Shown one piece after another: positions 61,703 to 64,000 of a DNA stretch of 64,000 nucleotides. The notes below the pieces were generated by a model. It worked only from the letters and a program-made list of their open reading frames with translations, did no database searches and was not told the origin of the DNA. How positions within the stretch are numbered: the stretch's first letter is position 1; every line of letters starts with the position of its first letter. Both the position numbers and the translations under genes were made by a program. The stretch lies in the NCBI RefSeq assembly GCF_002078505.1, contig NZ_LUAV01000034.1:1-64000 (forward strand), given 5' to 3'. This stretch comes from Ensifer aridi. GTDB taxonomy: Bacteria > Pseudomonadota > Alphaproteobacteria > Rhizobiales > Rhizobiaceae.

Positions 61703-62563
61703 ATGGCGACGATAAGAACACGCAACCGCAGCCGGGAGATGCTTCTCCGCTTCGCGGCCTATCTCACGATCCTTGTTGCGCTGATCCTGACCCTGTTTCC
61801 GGTCTATTGGATCGCGGCGAACTCCTTCAAGTTCGATATCGACATCTTCGCCGTGCCGCCGGAGTGGCTGCCGCGAAACCCGACTCTGAAGCACTACGAC
61901 GAAGCCTTCGTCCAGCGACCGTTCCTGCGCTATGCGTTGAACAGCTTCCTGGTCGCGATCGGGACCACCGCCATTTCGGTGACCTTCGGCACCATGGCGG
62001 GCTACGCGCTCGCGCGGTTCCGCTATCCGTGGCAGTGGCGAAAGCAGATTTCGTTCTGGATCCTTTCGACGCGGATGATGCCGCCGATCGTCAGCATCAT
62101 TCCGCTCTACCTGTTCTTCAACTATTTCGACATGCTCAACACGAAGTCGGCTCTGATCATCGCCTATACCGCCTTCAACCTGCCCTTCGCGACCTGGATG
62201 ATGAAGAGCTATTTCCAGGATCTTCCGGTCGAGCTCGAAGAGGCGGCGATCGTCGACGGCGACACGCGTTGGGGGGCGTTCCTGCACGTGGCGCTGCCGC
62301 TTGCGCGACCTGGGCTTGCAGCAACCGCCATCTTCTGCCTGATCATCTCGTGGAACGAATTCCTGCTGTCTCTCATCGTCACGCTCACCGAGCAGTCGCA
62401 GACGCTGCCGATCGGTATTGCCGGGCGCGTGACCCAGTACGCGACCTATTGGGGCGAGATCAGCGCAGCCGGCTTCATGGCCTGCGTACCAATCGTCATC
62501 TTCGCCTTCATCGTCCAGAAGCATCTCGTCCGGGGGCTCTCCCTCGGCGCCGTCAAGGGTTGA
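61703..62563 (+). CDS. CUT1-type sugar ABC permease (MalG-like)
   Basis: A 286-residue permease with six membrane segments and an EAA loop (VELEEAAIVDGDTRWGAFLHVALPLARPG). The late motif NEFLLSLIVT is typical of the MalG class. The ATG at 61703 follows GGAGTGAGG and starts five bases behind the MalF-like gene, indicating coupled translation. Forms the channel with the preceding permease. Confidence 0.94.
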   Translation: MATIRTRNRSREMLLRFAAYLTILVALILTLFPVYWIAANSFKFDIDIFAVPPEWLPRNPTLKHYDEAFVQRPFLRYALNSFLVAIGTTAISVTFGTMAGYALARFRYPWQWRKQISFWILSTRMMPPIVSIIPLYLFFNYFDMLNTKSALIIAYTAFNLPFATWMMKSYFQDLPVELEEAAIVDGDTRWGAFLHVALPLARPGLAATAIFCLIISWNEFLLSLIVTLTEQSQTLPIGIAGRVTQYATYWGEISAAGFMACVPIVIFAFIVQKHLVRGLSLGAVKG

Positions 62564-62583
62564 AGGGAGAGGGGTTGAGGCCG

Positions 62584-63657
62584 ATGGCGTCCGTTAGGTT
62601 CGACAATGTGACCAAGAAGTTCGGCGAATTCGTCGCCGTCGCCAATTTCAACATCGAGATCCGCGACAAGGAGTTCCTCGTGCTGCTCGGGCCTTCGGGT
62701 TGCGGCAAGACGACAACGATGCGGATGGTCGCCGGTCTCGAAGAGGCGACGTCCGGCGATATTTATATCGACGCCGATCGCGTCAACGATGTGCTGCCGA
62801 AATATCGCGACGTCGCGATGGTCTTCCAATCCTACGCGCTCTATCCGCATCTAACCGTCGAGGACAATATCGGCTATCCCTTGAAGATCCGCAAAGTGCC
62901 ACCGGAGGAATACACGCGGCGCGTGGCCGAGGTGGCACGGCGGGTCGAGCTCGAAACCATGCTCAAGCGCCTGCCGAAGGAGCTTTCGGGCGGCCAGCGG
63001 CAGCGGGTCGCGCTCGCCCGCGCCATCGTGCGCACGCCGCGCGTCTTCCTAATGGACGAGCCGCTGTCCAATCTCGACGCGAAGCTGCGCACCCAGATGC
63101 GGGCGGAACTGAAGCACTTGCAGCACGAATTGCAGGTGACGACGATCTATGTGACACATGACCAGATCGAGGCGATGACGCTCGCCCACCGGGTCGCGGT
63201 GATGAACAAGGGCGTGATCGAGCAACTCGGAACGCCGCGAGAAATCTACAATGATCCTCGCACGCTCTTCGTCGCGGGGTTCATTGGCTCCCCGTCCATG
63301 AATCTCATCCCCGGCGAGGTGAAGGACGGCGTGTTCGCGAGCGCGGGCCTTCGAGTCGGCGGCGCGGGCCGCTTCAATATCCCGCGCGCCGTGCTCGGGG
63401 TACGCCCCGAAGATATACATGTGGCAAGCGCCGAAGATCCCGACACCAATCTGGTGGCGCCGATCTATTCGGTGGAGCTTACCGGCGAGAACACGCTCGT
63501 AAGCCTGCAGCTCGGGGGCCAGCTCTTGGCGGTGCGGGCCGACAAGAACTTTTCCGGTCAGATCGATCAGAGGGTCGCCGTTAGGATCGCCAGGGATCGC
63601 ATGTTCCTATTCGATGCGGAGACGGAGCGACGTGTCGATATCCAGTCCAATAGCTGA
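62584..63657 (+). CDS. CUT1-type sugar ABC ATPase (MalK/UgpC-like)
   Basis: A 357-residue ATPase with Walker A GPSGCGKTT, signature LSGGQRQRVAL, Walker B VFLMDEPLSNLD and H-loop VTHDQIEAMT, and a C-terminal TOBE regulatory domain (about 235-355, with VLGVRPEDIHV). It powers the importer encoded upstream. The ATG at 62584 lies 21 bases behind the MalG-like gene with GGGAGAGGGG upstream. A SUMF1-domain gene follows in the same direction. Confidence 0.94.
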   Translation: MASVRFDNVTKKFGEFVAVANFNIEIRDKEFLVLLGPSGCGKTTTMRMVAGLEEATSGDIYIDADRVNDVLPKYRDVAMVFQSYALYPHLTVEDNIGYPLKIRKVPPEEYTRRVAEVARRVELETMLKRLPKELSGGQRQRVALARAIVRTPRVFLMDEPLSNLDAKLRTQMRAELKHLQHELQVTTIYVTHDQIEAMTLAHRVAVMNKGVIEQLGTPREIYNDPRTLFVAGFIGSPSMNLIPGEVKDGVFASAGLRVGGAGRFNIPRAVLGVRPEDIHVASAEDPDTNLVAPIYSVELTGENTLVSLQLGGQLLAVRADKNFSGQIDQRVAVRIARDRMFLFDAETERRVDIQSNS

Positions 63658-63724
63658 GATGCCGGACGCGGGTGGCGATGGTAAGGCGGGTGCGGGGAGA
63701 GACGGCCGAGCACGGCGTAGTCCG

Positions 63725-64000
63725 ATGGGCGATCGCCCTAAGACAGTGACAGCGGCGATCGCTCTTTTCATGACAGCCGGAGCGCTCGCCGCCGACGCAG
63801 GTCCGATTCACGGTAACCCGCTGATCGAGATACCCGCAGGCCCCTTCGTCTTTGGCCGCGATGACGGCCCCGAGAACGAGCGGCCGCGTCGGGTGGTGGA
63901 GGGGCAGTCTTTTCAGATCAACCGCACCGAGATCACCAACCGGCAATATGCACGCTTCGTCGAAGCGACCGGCCATCGGCCCGCCTTTTATGCCGGCCAC
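63725..64000 (+). CDS. SUMF1/formylglycine-generating-enzyme-like protein, 5' part
   Basis: The visible part encodes a signal-peptide-like start (about 1-22, AALFMTAGALAADA-type) and then the opening of a SUMF1-type domain: IEIPAGPFVFGRDDGPENERP followed by FQINRTEITNRQYARFVEATGH. The family includes formylglycine-generating enzymes and many lectin-like or sulfatase-associated proteins. The rest lies beyond base 64000, so catalytic cysteines cannot be checked. An in-frame ATG at 63659, right behind the ATPase stop, would add 22 residues and move the hydrophobic segment inward; I prefer 63725 for that reason. Probably co-transcribed with the sugar importer. Confidence 0.8.
   Translation, partial: MGDRPKTVTAAIALFMTAGALAADAGPIHGNPLIEIPAGPFVFGRDDGPENERPRRVVEGQSFQINRTEITNRQYARFVEATGHRPAFYAGH

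Overview
The window is typical alphaproteobacterial DNA of high GC, and the gene content and gene orders point to a rhizobium of the Sinorhizobium/Ensifer group. The supporting signs are pcaB next to treY, a phnGHIJKL operon, bhbA/pccA/pccB with a PccR-type regulator, TTT and CUT-type transporters, and rhizobial intergenic palindromes. This is inference from content; no replicon-level marker (tRNA, rRNA, origin, phage or transposase gene) was seen. Most of the window is catabolic and transport gene clusters, as on a rhizobial chromid or megaplasmid.

Layout. 1-1306: remains of a protocatechuate operon in which the start of pcaC runs straight into the end of pcaG, followed by intact pcaB. 1327-3942: treY (trehalose synthesis), convergent. 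4194-4588: two very small genes, a 34-residue membrane peptide and a minimal GcrA-like protein. 4658-11364: a signalling block with a CHASE2 adenylate cyclase translationally coupled to a FecR-TPR-beta-barrel protein, and, divergent from them, a membrane protein resembling Pycsar (PycTM) effectors plus a small hypothetical. 11433-19341: a GntR-regulated sugar-acid cluster (pdxA2, tripartite tricarboxylate-type transporter, TIM-barrel enzyme, DhaK/DhaL-type kinase). 19570-25634: C-P lyase operon phnG-H-I-J-K-L plus a hexapeptide acyltransferase on the minus strand, with divergent phnF and a clear palindrome between them. 25691-32627: small hypotheticals, a secreted Cys-repeat protein, a glycolipid-binding-domain protein, an MBL-fold protein, an isochorismatase-like hydrolase, a GlxA-type AraC regulator, and a DUF1905 gene broken by a stop codon. 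32749-36169: SBP56/methanethiol oxidase-like protein with a membrane protein, GST and VOC protein. 36306-47361: propionyl-CoA to succinyl-CoA genes (bhbA, pccA, pccB) divergent from pccR and three valine-degradation genes whose pathway ends in propionyl-CoA. 47775-50513: Asp/Gly-repeat secreted protein, SDR and alpha carbonic anhydrase. 50922-57753: a CUT2-type sugar importer with a fused double permease and half-size ATPase, a serine protease and a polyol dehydrogenase. 58102-64000: a glycosyltransferase, a CUT1-type sugar importer, and the start of a SUMF1-domain gene cut by the window edge.

How the parts work together. The valine genes and the propionyl-CoA genes form one divergent unit around pccR: valine is degraded to propionyl-CoA, which is carboxylated and isomerised to succinyl-CoA. 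The phn operon encodes the phosphonate-cleaving core but no uptake genes and no phnM/phnN, so these must lie elsewhere. The most unusual block is 4658-11364, where an outer-membrane-type sensor protein, an inner-membrane cyclase with a periplasmic sensor domain and a candidate cyclic-nucleotide-gated membrane effector lie together. The broken pca operon and the DUF1905 pseudogene are signs of gene decay.
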